A stretch of 7,754 nucleotides of DNA. It comes from Myxococcales bacterium. GTDB taxonomy: Bacteria; Myxococcota_A; UBA9160; JALSIO01. The DNA is taken from positions 1 to 7,754 of the forward strand of contig JALSIO010000809.1 in assembly GCA_026989995.1 (NCBI GenBank), read 5' to 3'. The position numbers and the translations under genes were made by a program. Position 1 is the first letter of the stretch. Every line of letters starts with the position of its first letter. Of this stretch, positions 5,951 through 7,754 are shown in pieces. The notes beneath the pieces are model-generated. The model ran no database searches and was not told the origin of the DNA. It saw only the letters and a program-made list of their open reading frames with translations.

Positions 5951-7647
5951 ACGCCGCCCTGCTCGCGCTGCTGGTCTTCGCCATCTTCGCGGCGGGCTAC
6001 CGCTTCTACGCGGGCCACCTCTCTCGCCGGATCTTCGCCCTGGCCGAGGACGAACCCGTGCCCTCGCGGGTCCACGAGGACGGGGTCGACTTCGTCCCCA
6101 CCCCGCGAGCCATCCTCTGGGGTCACCACTACACCTCGATCGCCGGCGCGGCGCCCATCGTGGGACCGGCGATCGCGGTGATCTGGGGATGGCTGCCGGC
6201 GCTGCTCTGGGTGGGGCTCGGCACGGTGTTCATGGGTGCCGTCCACGACTTCGCCGCCCTCGTGATCAGCCTGCGCAACCGGGGGCGGTCCATCGGGGAG
6301 ATCGCGGGGACGGTGATCTCACCCCGGGTCCGCACCCTCTTCCTGCTCATCGTCTCGTTCCTGATCTGGATCGTGCTGGCGGTCTTCGCCTACATCATCG
6401 GCACGCTCTTCGTGCTCAACCCCGCGTCGATCTTCCCCATCAACGTGCAGATGGTGGTGGCGGTGGCGCTCGGCTGGCTGATCTACCGCCGCGGGGTTCC
6501 GGTCCTGATTCCCTCGCTGGCGGGCTATGCCGTGCTTCTCGGCGCCGTCTTCCTCGGCGCCGACTTCGCCGAGGCCTTCCCGGCCATCACCCGCATCGAC
6601 GTGGGCACCTGGGTCGTGGCCCTCCTCGTCTACTCCTTCGTGGCCTCGGTGCTCCCGGTCTGGCTGCTGCTCCAACCCCGGGACTACCTGAACTCGCACC
6701 AGCTCGTCACCGCCCTGGCCCTGCTCTCGGCGGGGCTCCTGGTGCTGCACCCCGAGGTGAAGGCCCCGGCGGTGCAACTCCACCCGCCCGGTGCGCCGCC
6801 CATGATCCCCTTCCTGTTCATCACCATCGCCTGCGGCGCCATCTCGGGCTTCCACGGCCTGGTCTCCTCGGGCACCACCAGCAAACAGGTCGGCTGCATG
6901 ACCGACGCACGCCCCATCGGCTACGGCGGCATGCTCGGCGAGGGCACCCTGGGGCTGCTGGCGGTGCTCGCCGCGACCGCCGGCTTCGCCACCACCGAGG
7001 CCTGGCACCAGCACTACGCGAGCTGGAGCGCGGCCAGCGGGCTGTCGGCCAAGCTCGACGCCTTCGTGAGCGGCGGCGGTGCCTTTCTCGCCTCCCTCGG
7101 CCTGCCCGCGGAGGTCTCGAAGACCTTCATGGCCGTGATGGTGATCGCCTTCGCCGCCACCTCCCTCGACACCGGCGCGCGAATCCAGCGGCTGGTGATC
7201 ATGGAGCTCGCGGAGGCCTCGGAGATCCCGGCCCTGGCGCCGCTTCGCAACCGCTACCTGGCGGGCGCCGCCGGGATCGCCGCGGCACTGCTCCTCGCGC
7301 TCACGCAGGCCGAGGGGCGGGGGGGGCTGATCCTGTGGCCGCTTTTCGGCACCACCAACCAGCTCGTCGCCGGCGTGACCCTCCTCGTGGTCTCCGTCTG
7401 GCTCAAACACCAGGGCCGCCCCTACCTCTACACCCTCGTGCCCATGCTCTTCGTGGGTGCGGTGACCATCGGGGCGATGGTGGGCGAGGTGACCGGCTAC
7501 TACCGGCACTTCGGGGAGCGGTGGCTGCTCGCGCTCATGGGCAGCGTCATCCTGCTCGCCGATCTCTTCATCCTGACCGAGGGTCTCCGGCTGATGGCCC
7601 GCGATCCCGCCGCCTCCCCAGGCTCCGCGCGCCCCGCGGCGGGCTGA
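5947..7647 (+). CDS. cstA: CstA-family transporter (carbon starvation protein A; peptide/pyruvate uptake family)
   Basis: This 566-residue multi-pass inner-membrane protein belongs to the CstA family. E. coli members (about 700 residues) take up pyruvate (BtsT, CstA) and peptides. Seen: an N-terminal hydrophobic helix ending in a GYRFYAGHLSRR-type segment, then the family hallmark WGHHYTSIAGAAPIVGPA (58-75), AVHDFAALV with D101, a GRSIGEIAG loop, SSGTTSKQ (307-314), SLDTGARIQR (406-415) and FGTTNQL (467-473). More than ten hydrophobic stretches are visible. It is shorter than the E. coli proteins, but all signature blocks are present, so I read it as a naturally compact version rather than a truncation. 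The start is GTG at 5947, overlapping the ligase stop as GTGA; a GTG at 5938 is less likely. No ybdD-like small gene follows in the 107 bp that remain. It probably imports a carboxylate or peptide used by the neighbouring ligase; this is inference. Confidence 0.94.
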   Translation: MNAALLALLVFAIFAAGYRFYAGHLSRRIFALAEDEPVPSRVHEDGVDFVPTPRAILWGHHYTSIAGAAPIVGPAIAVIWGWLPALLWVGLGTVFMGAVHDFAALVISLRNRGRSIGEIAGTVISPRVRTLFLLIVSFLIWIVLAVFAYIIGTLFVLNPASIFPINVQMVVAVALGWLIYRRGVPVLIPSLAGYAVLLGAVFLGADFAEAFPAITRIDVGTWVVALLVYSFVASVLPVWLLLQPRDYLNSHQLVTALALLSAGLLVLHPEVKAPAVQLHPPGAPPMIPFLFITIACGAISGFHGLVSSGTTSKQVGCMTDARPIGYGGMLGEGTLGLLAVLAATAGFATTEAWHQHYASWSAASGLSAKLDAFVSGGGAFLASLGLPAEVSKTFMAVMVIAFAATSLDTGARIQRLVIMELAEASEIPALAPLRNRYLAGAAGIAAALLLALTQAEGRGGLILWPLFGTTNQLVAGVTLLVVSVWLKHQGRPYLYTLVPMLFVGAVTIGAMVGEVTGYYRHFGERWLLALMGSVILLADLFILTEGLRLMARDPAASPGSARPAAG

Positions 7648-7754
7648 TCCGGCACCCCCGCCCGGTGATCCCACCGCGCCTTCGTCGGCACGGCCGCCCG
7701 ACCCCCGCGCAGGGCGGATCCTCCGCAGCACCCCGGTCGGGGGGCAGCCCCGGG
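7648..7754 (+). terminator. Non-coding tail after cstA with GC hairpins; possible transcription end
   Basis: No gene is supported in these 107 bp. GCGGA-TCC-TCCGC (7714-7726) forms a 5-bp stem with a 3-nt loop. CCCCGGTCGGGG (7731-7742) and GGGGCAGCCCC (7741-7751) are further short hairpins that compete for the same Gs. None is followed by a T-run, so an intrinsic terminator is only weakly supported; Rho-dependent termination would look the same. The window ends here, so a following promoter or gene cannot be excluded. Confidence 0.2.

Noticed and set aside
6319..7731. 470-codon minus-strand open frame opposite cstA
   Set aside because: His/Glu/Gly-rich antisense translation of a membrane-protein gene, a typical artefact.
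7714..7751. Strong intrinsic terminator after cstA
   Set aside because: The hairpins are short, overlap each other and have no T-run, so only a low-confidence possible transcription end is listed.

Overview
This is a GC-rich bacterial chromosomal segment. I estimate by eye about 70% G+C, with strong G/C preference at third codon positions. It holds six protein genes in two divergent blocks and almost no spare DNA. I saw no RNA gene, CRISPR array, insertion sequence, phage gene or attachment site. MurJ, a Ddl-like ATP-grasp protein and a KamA-type radical SAM enzyme, together with frequent non-ATG starts (four of six), fit a GC-rich Gram-negative such as Myxococcota/Desulfobacterota-like lineages. 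The taxon is a guess, not a result.

Left block, minus strand, transcribed from about 2563 towards 1: a Ddl-like ATP-grasp ligase (1529-2551), a KamA-family aminomutase (408-1532) and the N-terminal 138 codons of the lipid II flippase MurJ (415 to the window edge). Each gene overlaps the next (4 bp GTGA, then 8 bp), so they are very probably translationally coupled. The KamA-like enzyme keeps the iron-sulfur, SAM and PLP residues. It has lost the zinc site and one of the two aspartates that lysine 2,3-aminomutase uses to hold lysine. The ATP-grasp partner is not a standard D-Ala-D-Ala ligase. Together they could make a beta-amino acid and join it to another molecule. Linkage to murJ makes the cell envelope one possible destination. 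This is the part of the window most likely to hold undescribed chemistry.

Middle: an 88-bp divergent intergenic region (2552-2639). Both flanking start codons lack a clear Shine-Dalgarno sequence. Each has a TANNNT hexamer ending exactly 6 nt before the start, and that hexamer also supplies an in-frame stop. This suggests back-to-back promoters and possibly leaderless mRNAs.

Right block, plus strand: an AbgT-family transporter (2640-4202), an acyl-CoA synthetase/AMP-dependent ligase (4262-5950) and a compact CstA-family transporter (5947-7647). Ligase and cstA overlap by 4 bp. The 59-bp gap after abgT holds a perfect 7-bp GC hairpin and a triplicated GATGGGA element at the ligase start. Two carboxylate- or peptide-type transporters around a CoA ligase suggest uptake and activation of an organic acid; the substrate is unknown. 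The last 107 bp (7648-7754) hold no gene I can support, only GC-rich hairpins.
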